Below, in pieces: positions 8,613-17,431 of a stretch of 40,987 nucleotides of DNA. The stretch is from Bacteroidetes bacterium UBA2364 (GTDB taxonomy: Bacteria > Bacteroidota > Rhodothermia > Rhodothermales > UBA2364). The notes beneath the pieces are model-generated. The model was given only the letters and a program-made list of their open reading frames with translations, did not search any database and had not been told where the DNA came from. Made by a program: the position numbers and the translations under genes. How positions within the stretch are numbered: position 1 is the stretch's first letter; each line of letters begins with the position of its first letter. The stretch lies in NCBI GenBank assembly GCA_002344075.1, contig DDTM01000005.1:1-40987 (forward strand). The letters are read 5' to 3'.

Positions 8613-11024
8613 ATGTATAGTCCAAACAAGATGTGCCTACTGTACGGCATCTTCTTCTTAGCTTTCTTTCCATTATTGGCTAAAGCCCAATCTTTTGTTA
8701 ACCTAAAATTTACCGATACCCAGAATATGGCTATTATTGGGGTCAGTGTCAGATTAATTAATGAAAAGAAGCCATCTTCCCAACAAACCGGCACAACCAA
8801 TCAAGAAGGCAACATTCGCCTGAAAGTAGAACCTACAACCACCTATCGGCTACAAGCCACTTTTATCGGGTATAAACCCATTGAGGAGCTTATCAGTTTT
8901 AAAAAAGACGATGTAGAGCGCATTTTTGTTCTGACAGAAGATACGGCCTCGTTGGGCGAAGTAACCGTTACGGCAAAAAAACCCTTGATTACCCAAGTGG
9001 ACGATATGAGTGTAGTGGATCCCGGCCCCGTCGCCGATATCAGTTCAAACGCTATGGAAGTCTTAGAGAAAATACCCGGCTTGTTTATAGATCAGGATGG
9101 AAATATCTACCTGAGTAGTACCACGCCCGCATCGGTGTATTTAAATGGTCGGGAACAAAAGATGAGCCGCGAAGACATCGCCGTACTACTCAAAAACCTT
9201 CCACCAAACAGCATCGAACGTATCGAAATACTGCGTACACCTTCTGCCAAATTTGATGCCAGTAGCAGTGGTGGCTTGGTAAATGTTGTACTTAAACGTG
9301 GATTCAAAATTGGGAAAACGGGTAGTCTTAGTTCGGGATATAGCCAAGGACGGCATGGTGAAGGGCGTCTGGGTATAAACCTAAATAATCAAGATGGTGG
9401 GCGCACCTCATACTTTGGCCTTAACGTGGGAGGACGCACCGGATTTGACCAAGTGGAAACCTCCCGACTATTCTCGGCAGATTCATTATTGACTCAGTTT
9501 GCGACGACCACTTCGCCCAATCAAAACGTTTTTACCCGCTTTGGGTTTGGCTTTGAGCCAAAGGCAAATTGGGAGTTAAACCTCGACAGCCGCATCAGTT
9601 CAAACCGCAATACTTCGGATGTACTCAACCAAAATAGTATCCGCCGCGTAAGTTCCAGCTCCACCACGCCCTTCTCCCAATCGGAAAACCTAACCGACAA
9701 CGACGGCCTGAGTTGGTCGGTAAATCAAGAACTTTCCACCAAGTATAAAATGGATCAAGAGGGTTCCGAGTGGACTACCGAGTTAGAAGCAACCTATGCA
9801 AAATCTGAAAGTGACCAAGTGTATAATAATGCATTCATATTACCTATGGTCTTTAATACTGGCGGAGAAGGCTCTTCAGAAAATCAACGCTTTGCATTCA
9901 CGGCTCAAAGCGACCTAAAATACAAACTCCCACAGAAAATAACCTTGGAAGTTGGCATCAAATCTAACTGGCAAAACATCAAAAACAATGCTGATTACAT
10001 TCGGATTCAAGGTACAACAAGAACACCAGACACATTCCGTACCCGTTCGTTCTCCTATACAGAAAACACCCATGCAGCATACTTGCAGGCCTCCAAAACC
10101 ATTGGTTCATTTGTTTTAAAGTCTGGGATCCGGCTCGAAAATGCCAATATTCGCGGAAATCAAACCATCCCCTTTGATACCACTTTTCAAGTAATCCGCA
10201 CCGACTTTTTCCCATACGCTTATCTGAGCCGTACACTGGTTTCCATTTCAAATTTCGAGCTAAAAGGCTTTGCCATTTACCGACGCTCCATTTCACGTCC
10301 CGGATACAGTTTTCTTAATCCGTCCCCTCGCTATTTAGACCAATATGCCTATGAGGTAGGAAATCCAAACTTGCGTCCACAATTCACGACGAATTACGAA
10401 CTCAATATCAGCGTAGGAGACATGCCCATTTTCGCCATTGGTCGTAATGACACTAAAGATATTTTCACAAATGTGGTATATCAAGACCCTAAAAATCCTA
10501 GTGTAGCAGTACGCACCTACGACAACTTAGGGAAACGTGCCGAAGACTATTTCCGTCTTACGGCAGCCATCCCACCTGGTGGGCGCTATTTCTTTGTTGT
10601 TGGCACACAGTATGGTCGAAACCGTTATGATGGGCTTTATGAGAACAAACCACTGACATTTGACCGCGGGTCGTGGTCCTTTTTCACCTTTCATATGTTA
10701 AAACTGGATAAGTACACAAGCCTAACCCTAAATGGTTTTATGCAAGTTAACGGCCAACAACAATTTTATGAACTAGAAAATTTCGGTGCATTAAACATAG
10801 GAATCACACGTAAATTCCTTAAAGACAAACTAAATATGGCCCTGCGAATCAATGACATACTTAACACCCAGAAGAACCATTTCAACCTTAATCAAGGTAC
10901 AATCCAAGCAAGCGGATTTCGTTCCGGTGACACGCGCCGTATTGGATTGAACATTCGATACAACTTTGGTTTCCGCCAGAAAGAGGAGAAGCCGAACATG
11001 TTTGAGGTGAATGGGGATGATTAA
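8613..11024 (+). CDS. TonB-dependent receptor, outer-membrane beta-barrel family (OMP_b-brl_3 type)
   Basis: 803 residues from the ATG at 8613; the ATG at 8631 is equally possible. The signal peptide is MCLLYGIFFLAFFPLLAKAQ. A carboxypeptidase-regulatory-like domain follows (residues about 27-110). A plug has ALEVLEK-type features (AMEVLEKIPGLFIDQDGNIYL...) and IERIEILRTPSAKFDASSSGGLVNVVLK. The barrel is of the 'outer membrane beta-barrel family' kind with RSISRPGYSFLNPSPRY and NPNLRPQFTTNYE. The chain ends with a charged tail after the last strand (YNFGFRQKEEKPNMF...). It presumably imports an unknown ligand. The frame is open much further upstream, but that part overlaps the HAS-barrel gene and has no signal peptide. 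A strong terminator follows. Confidence 0.9.
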   Translation: MYSPNKMCLLYGIFFLAFFPLLAKAQSFVNLKFTDTQNMAIIGVSVRLINEKKPSSQQTGTTNQEGNIRLKVEPTTTYRLQATFIGYKPIEELISFKKDDVERIFVLTEDTASLGEVTVTAKKPLITQVDDMSVVDPGPVADISSNAMEVLEKIPGLFIDQDGNIYLSSTTPASVYLNGREQKMSREDIAVLLKNLPPNSIERIEILRTPSAKFDASSSGGLVNVVLKRGFKIGKTGSLSSGYSQGRHGEGRLGINLNNQDGGRTSYFGLNVGGRTGFDQVETSRLFSADSLLTQFATTTSPNQNVFTRFGFGFEPKANWELNLDSRISSNRNTSDVLNQNSIRRVSSSSTTPFSQSENLTDNDGLSWSVNQELSTKYKMDQEGSEWTTELEATYAKSESDQVYNNAFILPMVFNTGGEGSSENQRFAFTAQSDLKYKLPQKITLEVGIKSNWQNIKNNADYIRIQGTTRTPDTFRTRSFSYTENTHAAYLQASKTIGSFVLKSGIRLENANIRGNQTIPFDTTFQVIRTDFFPYAYLSRTLVSISNFELKGFAIYRRSISRPGYSFLNPSPRYLDQYAYEVGNPNLRPQFTTNYELNISVGDMPIFAIGRNDTKDIFTNVVYQDPKNPSVAVRTYDNLGKRAEDYFRLTAAIPPGGRYFFVVGTQYGRNRYDGLYENKPLTFDRGSWSFFTFHMLKLDKYTSLTLNGFMQVNGQQQFYELENFGALNIGITRKFLKDKLNMALRINDILNTQKNHFNLNQGTIQASGFRSGDTRRIGLNIRYNFGFRQKEEKPNMFEVNGDD

Positions 11025-11041
11025 CCCTAATGATAATCGAC

Positions 11042-11076
11042 AAAAGCCGCATTTCATTACGAGATGCGGCTTTTTT
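11042..11076. terminator. Bidirectional Rho-independent terminator
   Basis: AAAAGCCGCAT (11042-11052) pairs perfectly with ATGCGGCTTTT (11064-11074), giving an 11-bp stem with T or A tracts on both sides. It serves the receptor gene (plus) and the tRNA-Leu (minus). Confidence 0.9.
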
Positions 11077-11084
11077 AGTCAGCG

Positions 11085-11168
11085 TGCCCAAAAGAGGACT
11101 CGAACCTCCACGGGCATACACCCACTACACCCTGAATGTAGCGCGTCTACCAATTCCGCCATTTGGGC
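11085..11168 (-). tRNA. tRNA-Leu (anticodon CAG)
   Basis: On the minus strand the acceptor GCCCAAA (11168 back) pairs with TTTGGGC, plus discriminator A at 11085. The D arm has GGAATTGGTAGAC and the T arm GGTTCGAGTCC. The long variable arm typical of class II tRNAs is present. The anticodon stem CTACA/TGTAG encloses the loop TTCAGGG, giving CAG. The length is 84 nt and CCA is not encoded. Confidence 0.95.
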
Positions 11169-11349
11169 AAATGTTTGTATGGCACGCTTTTCAAAAACGG
11201 ATTGCAAGATAGGATATTTACAAAGAAGAAAGCAAGATGGAGATAGAATAATTTACGGCTTTCCTTTTTCTTCATGAGTTGGGTTCGTAACTTTATATTT
11301 TAACATAGCGTCCATAAGGACATTGTTTTACCTTTAAACCCAAGAGGAC

Positions 11350-13266
11350 ATGCGTAAACGCTCCATTCTTTTTCTCTTGTTTGTCCCCATGATTACATGG
11401 GCACAACAACCCGTAAGACCAATTCCATACCCCATATTTACTTCGCCACAATTCGAGGCGGCAATCGCAAAAGGCACCCGGACCAAAACGGGTATTCCGG
11501 GTTCGAATTATTGGACCAATAGCGCAAATTATGTCATAGAGACCGAACTGGACCCCGCTTCCAAACTCATTACCAGTTCTGCCACCATTCAATATATCAA
11601 CAATAGCCCGAACGACCTTCCTTTTCTGATTATAAACTTGCGTCAGAACTTGTACAAGCCCACTGCATTCCGAAATCGCCCTATTCCTTTCGCCACGGAT
11701 GGCATGAACATCACCGAAACCAAAGTGCTAACCAGCAAACCTGGTGAATCCGAACAGTGGGCAAAGATTACACCACAAGTAAGCGGAACACAAATGCGGG
11801 TCTCTCTTCCGCAACCATTAAAGGCCAAGCAAAACATTACTTTACAAATAAAATGGTCGTTTACCTTACCAGAGCGCTCTTTTAGGATGGGTCATGATAA
11901 AGAGGTATATATTGTGGCTTACTGGTTCCCACAATTAGCAGTGTATGACGATGTACGTGGGTGGGATAGTGATCAGTACATTGGAAATGGCGAATTTTAC
12001 AATGACTTTGGCGATTATGATGTAAAAATTACCGTACCAAAAGGCTATTTGGTTTCCGGAACGGGTACGCTGCAAAATCCGGCAGCAGTATTAGACACAG
12101 ACCGATTGGCACGGCTACGCGAAGCCGCAAGTCAAGACTCGGTGGTGCATGTGCTTACCAAAGAGGAACGTGATGCTGGCAATGCGACTCTTTCCACCTC
12201 TGATAAACTAACGTGGCACTTTAAAGCAGAAAAGGTGCGGGACTTTACTTGGGCTACTTCCGATAAATATATATGGGATGCTACAAGAGCAGCGGTTGGC
12301 GACTTAAATAAAGACGGAAAAACAGACTATTCGATGATCCACGCATTTTATCGTCCTGAAAAAACAGTCTGGAAGCAATCAGCAAAATATGCGCGTTTTA
12401 GTATCGAGCACCTTTCTCAGCGATATATTCCCTACCCTTGGCCTCACATGAGTACAATCGAAGGTTTTATTGGCGGTGGAATGGAGTTTCCTATGTTAAC
12501 GCATATTGGTGGTTCACGAACCCCACAAGCACTTTTCGGTGTCACATATCATGAAATTGCCCACATGTGGTTTCCGATGATGGTGGGAGTTGATGAAAAG
12601 TCTTTCTGTTGGGCTGAAGAGGGTGTAACAACCTATAATGAAAATGATGGCTATAATGCATTTTTCCCAAAAGAAAACGCTTGGGATCCCAAAATAAATG
12701 GTTACTTCCGCATTGCCGGAACAGGCAACGAAATTGAAATTGGACGCCATACGGATAATTACCCTATTACATCACCTGCACGTGGCATTGCTGCATACGA
12801 TAAACCTGCCACCCTGCTGCGTGCACTTGGAGGCGTGATAGGTCATGAAAAGGTTATTGGCGCACTTCGGGAATATGCGAACAGGTGGGCCTTTAAGTAC
12901 CCATATGACCAAGACTTCTTTAATACCTTCGAAGATGTTTTGGGTAAAGATATGGATTGGTTCTGGACCTCAGGATGGTTCACGACCTGGACGCTGGATC
13001 ATGGTGTGCAAAGCGTTACCCAAAAAGGTAAAAAAACCACTATTGTTATTGAAGACAACGGCAATTTCCCCATGATGACCCTCGTGGAAGTAACCTATAC
13101 CAATGGCCAAAAAGAAACGCTGACGCTCCCTGTAACGGATTGGCTAAAGGGAAGCCGCACTTCCAAGTTAGAGGTTTCTAAAGGAGTTGTACAAAAAGTT
13201 GAAATTGATCCCCAACAAACTTCGATGGATCTAAACCGTGCCAATAACGTTTGGACTAAGAAATAA
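11350..13266 (+). CDS. M1-family zinc metallopeptidase, exported
   Basis: 638 residues with a signal peptide ending at TWAQQ. The N-terminal beta-sandwich (residues about 50-270) resembles aminopeptidase N domain 1. The catalytic thermolysin-like part has GGGMEFPM (the GxMEN-like substrate loop) and HEIAH at 401-405, with the third zinc ligand E424 in WAEEGVTTY (HEXXH-X18-E). Its role is extracytoplasmic peptide trimming, probably an aminopeptidase, feeding peptide uptake. It is a single gene between a tRNA and a strong terminator. The GAMEN motif is altered to GGMEF, common in Bacteroidota members, so substrate preference may differ. Confidence 0.93.
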   Translation: MRKRSILFLLFVPMITWAQQPVRPIPYPIFTSPQFEAAIAKGTRTKTGIPGSNYWTNSANYVIETELDPASKLITSSATIQYINNSPNDLPFLIINLRQNLYKPTAFRNRPIPFATDGMNITETKVLTSKPGESEQWAKITPQVSGTQMRVSLPQPLKAKQNITLQIKWSFTLPERSFRMGHDKEVYIVAYWFPQLAVYDDVRGWDSDQYIGNGEFYNDFGDYDVKITVPKGYLVSGTGTLQNPAAVLDTDRLARLREAASQDSVVHVLTKEERDAGNATLSTSDKLTWHFKAEKVRDFTWATSDKYIWDATRAAVGDLNKDGKTDYSMIHAFYRPEKTVWKQSAKYARFSIEHLSQRYIPYPWPHMSTIEGFIGGGMEFPMLTHIGGSRTPQALFGVTYHEIAHMWFPMMVGVDEKSFCWAEEGVTTYNENDGYNAFFPKENAWDPKINGYFRIAGTGNEIEIGRHTDNYPITSPARGIAAYDKPATLLRALGGVIGHEKVIGALREYANRWAFKYPYDQDFFNTFEDVLGKDMDWFWTSGWFTTWTLDHGVQSVTQKGKKTTIVIEDNGNFPMMTLVEVTYTNGQKETLTLPVTDWLKGSRTSKLEVSKGVVQKVEIDPQQTSMDLNRANNVWTKK

Positions 13267-13303
13267 CCGCAGATACTCGTATTAGCGCGAAAGACCTCTT
13301 GAT

Positions 13304-13340
13304 AAAGAAGGAAGCTGACCTCGGTTATCTTCCTTCTTTT
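13304..13340 (+). terminator. Rho-independent terminator of the M1 peptidase gene
   Basis: AAAGAAGGAAG (13304-13314) pairs perfectly with CTTCCTTCTTT (13329-13339), a stem of 11 bp ending in a T run. Confidence 0.88.
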
Positions 13341-13445
13341 GTTATAGGGCTATATTGCCCACAGATTTGTCATATGTGCAACCATGCCAAGTAATAAATC
13401 CTGTTTATTGATCTCAAAATGAATGATCGGTTATTTTTTAAGAAA

Positions 13446-13889
13446 TCAACCTTTCTGTTTTACCCATTCGACGGATCCATCTGAATAAGTTTCCTGTTTC
13501 CAAATAGGAACATCTGCTTTTAAGTTGTCAATCAACCAACGATTCGCCAAAAAAGCCGCGTCCCGATGGGGCGTAGAAACCCCAATCAGGACGCTGATTT
13601 CGGTAATTGGAACAAGCCCTATGCGGTGTAGCAATACCATGTGCAAAATTGGCCATTGTTTTCTGGCTTCTGTGGCCAAACGGCCCATCTCAGATAGCGC
13701 CATAGGTAGATAAGCTTCATAAGTTAGGTGCTTTGTTTCACGCTCGCCCGTCATTCTGCGGGTTGTGCCCAAGAAAAGTGTCATTCCCCCGGCATCCCGG
13801 TGTGTTAGAAAGTATAAAGCACGTTCGGCTGGAATTTCCTCATCAGAAATTCCGATCCAAGTGTCCGAAAGTGGATTACCAAAGTGCAT
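13446..13889 (-). CDS. moaE: Molybdopterin synthase catalytic subunit MoaE
   Basis: 147 residues. MoaE inserts two sulfurs into precursor Z (cPMP) to form molybdopterin, in a heterotetramer with MoaD. Visible signatures are LTYEAY, the HR pair at 108-109 in STPHRDAAF, and KADVPIWKQE. K124 and K131 have the same spacing as the active-site lysines K119 and K126 of E. coli MoaE. The ATG directly abuts the moaD stop (13,890), so the two subunits are translated from one message and probably coupled. The length is normal. No moaA, moaB or moaC is in the window. Confidence 0.95.
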   Translation of the reverse strand: MHFGNPLSDTWIGISDEEIPAERALYFLTHRDAGGMTLFLGTTRRMTGERETKHLTYEAYLPMALSEMGRLATEARKQWPILHMVLLHRIGLVPITEISVLIGVSTPHRDAAFLANRWLIDNLKADVPIWKQETYSDGSVEWVKQKG

Positions 13890-14135
13890 TTATCCTCCGC
13901 TTACAGGTGTAATCAATGCTACTTGGTCATTCGCTTTCAAAATCACATCCTCAGCACAAAAGGATTGGTTAACGCCCAGCCGAATAAATGGGCGAAACGA
14001 CCTGATGGGCGGAAACTCCGCTTCCAGCCTATCCAATAAATCCGCTCCGGAGGCACCTTCCGCCAGCATAATGTTTAGCTCATTATGGCCAACCTGATCC
14101 TTTAGCACACTAAAAAGCAATACCTGAATTTGCAT
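13890..14135 (-). CDS. moaD: Molybdopterin synthase sulfur-carrier subunit MoaD
   Basis: 81 residues with a ubiquitin-like fold and the obligatory C-terminal Gly-Gly (TPVSGG), which carries the thiocarboxylate donated to cPMP by MoaE. It begins MQIQVLLFSVLKDQVG, typical of MoaD. It sits between the peroxiredoxin gene (11-bp gap) and moaE (no gap) and is thus the middle gene of a three-gene minus-strand unit. Confidence 0.93.
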   Translation of the reverse strand: MQIQVLLFSVLKDQVGHNELNIMLAEGASGADLLDRLEAEFPPIRSFRPFIRLGVNQSFCAEDVILKANDQVALITPVSGG

Positions 14136-14146
14136 TATGATGGTAT

Positions 14147-14629
14147 TTAGAGGCTATTTATGCAACCTTTAATGGCCTCAAAATTAGGAAGATGTCCTGC
14201 ATTTTCAAGCACTTCTGCATACCGAACAAGACCCTCTTTATCAATGATAAAAGCAGAGCGTTTAGATACCCTACTCATGCCAAGTGCAAATCCTCCCGCC
14301 GGATATTTAATACCAAAAGCATCCCCAATAACGGCATCATGATCACTGAGCAACGGAAATTTTAACGCATTCACTTTGGCATATTCGGCAAGTGTAAACG
14401 GAGAATCTGTTGAAATCCCTAAAACCTGAACGTCCTTCTTATCATATTCTTCTAACTCATTATTTACCAGATTCAACTCGTTCGTGCAGACCCCCGTAAA
14501 CGCCTGAGGGAAAAAAAGGAGCAGTACGTGCTTTTTGCCCTGAAAATCTGCTACACGAACCTCTTTTTTTTCATTAGAGAAGAGCGAAATTTCGGGAGCT
14601 TTTTGTCCTTTGGTTATCATAATTGGCAT
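14147..14629 (-). CDS. Peroxiredoxin, AhpC/TSA family (AhpE/BCP-like)
   Basis: 160 residues, a thioredoxin-fold peroxidase reducing H2O2 and organic peroxides. The peroxidatic site is FFPQAFTGVCT, with C48 as the attacking thiol. FPLLSD and AFGI...SAFIIDKEG are family landmarks. A second cysteine lies near the C-terminus (C156, KGCINSL) and could be the resolving thiol, though AhpE-type members often work with one Cys. No signal peptide, so it is cytoplasmic. It is first gene of the unit with moaD and moaE; a protective role for the oxygen-sensitive cofactor pathway is only an inference. An internal ATG at residue 4 is an alternative start. Confidence 0.92.
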   Translation of the reverse strand: MPIMITKGQKAPEISLFSNEKKEVRVADFQGKKHVLLLFFPQAFTGVCTNELNLVNNELEEYDKKDVQVLGISTDSPFTLAEYAKVNALKFPLLSDHDAVIGDAFGIKYPAGGFALGMSRVSKRSAFIIDKEGLVRYAEVLENAGHLPNFEAIKGCINSL

Positions 14630-14779
14630 GGTTAATGTGATAAAAAGGAATAGTATAACCCTTTAAACCCTTCTGGTTCCATTTGATCTTTAAAGAAACG
14701 CTAAGATTCAGCCAAATCGGTTCATTCTTCTTTTCGGCAACGAATATTAAAGTTTACCACGACCAAGACTTTATAAATT

Positions 14780-17431
14780 ATGCTACGTTTTATTTTGTTA
14801 TTTATGTTTATAATACACATTCAAAGAATTTTATACGCAGGCCCACTTTCGGCAAATACATCCCAATCTCCACAAACCGATTCTACTCTGGTATTTACCG
14901 ATTCCTCCAGCGTATTTAAGGTTGCCATATTCCGAAAACGGGCTTCAAACGGCCCTTTTGACTTGATCACATTGTTTATCCAGAACAAAAGTACCCAATC
15001 TATTTCTTTAAAAAACGGAGAGATGCGTTTCCGAACCAAAAAACCTGCTTGGGTTGATTCCAGCAAATTTGAGACGAATACGCCGGGGTATATTGTATTG
15101 CAAAGCCATGAAACCGATCATCCAGATAGTACCAAACGCTTTTTACATCACCTATCCTTTCGTTTTTTAGATCCATCGCTGGATGGAGAACAATTGGGGT
15201 CGAGCAAAAAATTCTATATAGTTGCCAAGACAGACACCACCGAATCCTCCTCCAACATATGGCAAAGCTTGCGTCTAATAACACCCTCTGCCATATGGAC
15301 TTCGGGAAAGGCCATCTTAAGAATTAAAACACCTCCTATCCCGGATCCAATTGTGTCAACTATTCCGGCTTATATACAGTTATCAGGCCCTGACCTAGAA
15401 TTCAACTTCGAGGCAAAATGGAATTCTATCCAAGTCATTGAAAAATTACCGACGGGAGTTTTCCGAGTTTCCAATGAAACCATCGAAAAGCCCGGCGTTT
15501 TTAAACTTCCAGCACCCCCCGCATTAAACATTGAATTTACGAAAACACACATTGACTCTACCGTTTATGTTGCTTGGGGATCGCTCATCCGTTGGGCGAA
15601 TGTGGGTTTCAGAACCCCACCGTCACCACTACCCCAACTTCCACCACCAGTGATTTATATACTGAAAAACGGATTCTTTTTTGAAAAAGTGCTTCCATGG
15701 AATAGCATGATAGAAGTTACAGAGTTACTGGCGGATTCAGTATATTCTTTTTCCAGCACCGAACCTGGGTATAACCACCAGATTGCACGCCTAAAACATC
15801 CCGAAAAAACCATAAAGCCTATATTTCAAAAAGTACAGGAGTTTTTTTTGGATTATGAATTGATCCCCTTTATTCCCGAAAACCCTTCCACCCTATTACT
15901 GGATGTTACTGGTCTCCCAAAGCGTAAACGTAGTGCAATACAGTTATCCAATGACCTGCATATTTATTCGGACTCCTTATCCAACGGCCCCATCCGTTGG
16001 GAAAACCTTCGCCCCGGTCTATACGAGGTACACATAGAACCCATTATTTACCCCCCATTTACTTTTCAGACCTTTTCACTTTCTCAAACCCCTGCACTTT
16101 ATCCAAGCACATACTCCAATCTAATCCCTGTCAGGTTCGAGATCTCAGACTCAAACTTAGGGAGATTTGCGCCTTTTACAGATGCTTCTTTATGGCCGTT
16201 ACCCGACTTTAATGTGCTTCTTCCCGTGACAGATGTCCGGAGATACATCATGGGATTTATCGTAAACGATCAAAATGAAAAGCCCTGTACACCCAAATGG
16301 GGTGGTTATACTTCTTATAGCACCACCTTAGCCCAGCAAGAACAGGGAGATGGCCCGATACATTTGAAAGAAATGCTAAGTGCTTTCCGAAAAAACGGTG
16401 GTCACGTAGCCTTATCCCTTGGAGGCGCAAATGGCACACCTGTCGAAGCAACGTGTCCGGATTCTTCATCCCTTTTTAGGGTTCTGGACGAGGTACTTAC
16501 GGCATATGAAACCAATGAACTTGATTTTGATATTGAAGGGAAGTGGGTCAGCGATAGGGCTTCCATCGAAAAGCGCATACAAGCCATTTACCAATTACAA
16601 GAAAAGAGGCCCTTACTTAAAACATGGCTCACCCTACCCGTTTTGCCTTCGGGTCTTACCGAAGCAGGCTTTTCCATCGTAAAAGCATTTGTGGATGCAG
16701 GAATTCATTTGACGGGTATTAACCTAATGACCATGAATTATGGAATAGAAGCTGCATCCAACCCTGACAAGTTGGCGGAATATGCCATTCAAGCATTAGA
16801 TAGCACGTTTTTACAATTAAAGTCAATCTATGATTCTACAAAAGAGCCTCTCTCTGAAGAAGAATTATGGCATTTACTTGGGGTTACCCCTATGTTGGGC
16901 ATAAACGATGTTGTGCGAGAGGTATTTACAACAGCTCATGCAGAAATATTACGTGATTTCGCAATAAAAAAACGTCTTGGTCTGGTTTCCATGTGGTCTT
17001 CACAACGCGACTTCCCTTGTGACAACGACCCTACCACGCAGGTCTCGCTCAGATGCTCTGGTACCACCCAAAAGGACTTTGATTTTTCCCGAATTTTCTT
17101 GGCGTTTAGAAGTGATGAGCACAATGTACCGATTCCTGCTACACCTATTGATCGGCAGGTGGAGCCTGAAAGTTTAATAAAAATGCACCACTTCCCAAAT
17201 CCATTTAATCAATCTGCGCAAATTGAAATTGAATTGCCTACGTCGCAGTATATCCGACTGGCTGTTTTTGATGTTTTGGGACGTGAACACCGCATTTTGG
17301 CAGAGGGTACCTTTGAAAAGGGCCTCCAACGGTTTATGTTTAATGCCGGAGACCTTGCCAATGGCTATTATTTTCTACGTTTGGAAACACCTACACAGAT
17401 CCTGCGTCGTCCCATGCTACTCCTTCGCTGA
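14780..17431 (+). CDS. GH18 chitinase-like secreted protein with T9SS C-terminal sorting domain
   Basis: 883 residues. A signal peptide lies at the N-terminus (MLRFILLFMFIIHIQ...). About 450 residues of unrecognised beta-rich sequence follow. Residues about 485-775 match the chitinase group with CTPKWGGY, GGHVALSLGGANG, the catalytic DFDIE motif (D582, D584, E586), TLPVLPSGL, LMTMNYG and GVTPMLGINDV. Residues about 803-883 (HFPNPFNQSAQIEIELP..., VFDVLGRE, NGYYFLRL) are a type A T9SS sorting domain, so the protein should cross the outer membrane and be surface-anchored or released. The likely action is hydrolysis of beta-1,4-GlcNAc polymers. Its 3' end overlaps the convergent gene at 17,417 by 15 bp. 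Confidence 0.88.
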   Translation: MLRFILLFMFIIHIQRILYAGPLSANTSQSPQTDSTLVFTDSSSVFKVAIFRKRASNGPFDLITLFIQNKSTQSISLKNGEMRFRTKKPAWVDSSKFETNTPGYIVLQSHETDHPDSTKRFLHHLSFRFLDPSLDGEQLGSSKKFYIVAKTDTTESSSNIWQSLRLITPSAIWTSGKAILRIKTPPIPDPIVSTIPAYIQLSGPDLEFNFEAKWNSIQVIEKLPTGVFRVSNETIEKPGVFKLPAPPALNIEFTKTHIDSTVYVAWGSLIRWANVGFRTPPSPLPQLPPPVIYILKNGFFFEKVLPWNSMIEVTELLADSVYSFSSTEPGYNHQIARLKHPEKTIKPIFQKVQEFFLDYELIPFIPENPSTLLLDVTGLPKRKRSAIQLSNDLHIYSDSLSNGPIRWENLRPGLYEVHIEPIIYPPFTFQTFSLSQTPALYPSTYSNLIPVRFEISDSNLGRFAPFTDASLWPLPDFNVLLPVTDVRRYIMGFIVNDQNEKPCTPKWGGYTSYSTTLAQQEQGDGPIHLKEMLSAFRKNGGHVALSLGGANGTPVEATCPDSSSLFRVLDEVLTAYETNELDFDIEGKWVSDRASIEKRIQAIYQLQEKRPLLKTWLTLPVLPSGLTEAGFSIVKAFVDAGIHLTGINLMTMNYGIEAASNPDKLAEYAIQALDSTFLQLKSIYDSTKEPLSEEELWHLLGVTPMLGINDVVREVFTTAHAEILRDFAIKKRLGLVSMWSSQRDFPCDNDPTTQVSLRCSGTTQKDFDFSRIFLAFRSDEHNVPIPATPIDRQVEPESLIKMHHFPNPFNQSAQIEIELPTSQYIRLAVFDVLGREHRILAEGTFEKGLQRFMFNAGDLANGYYFLRLETPTQILRRPMLLLR

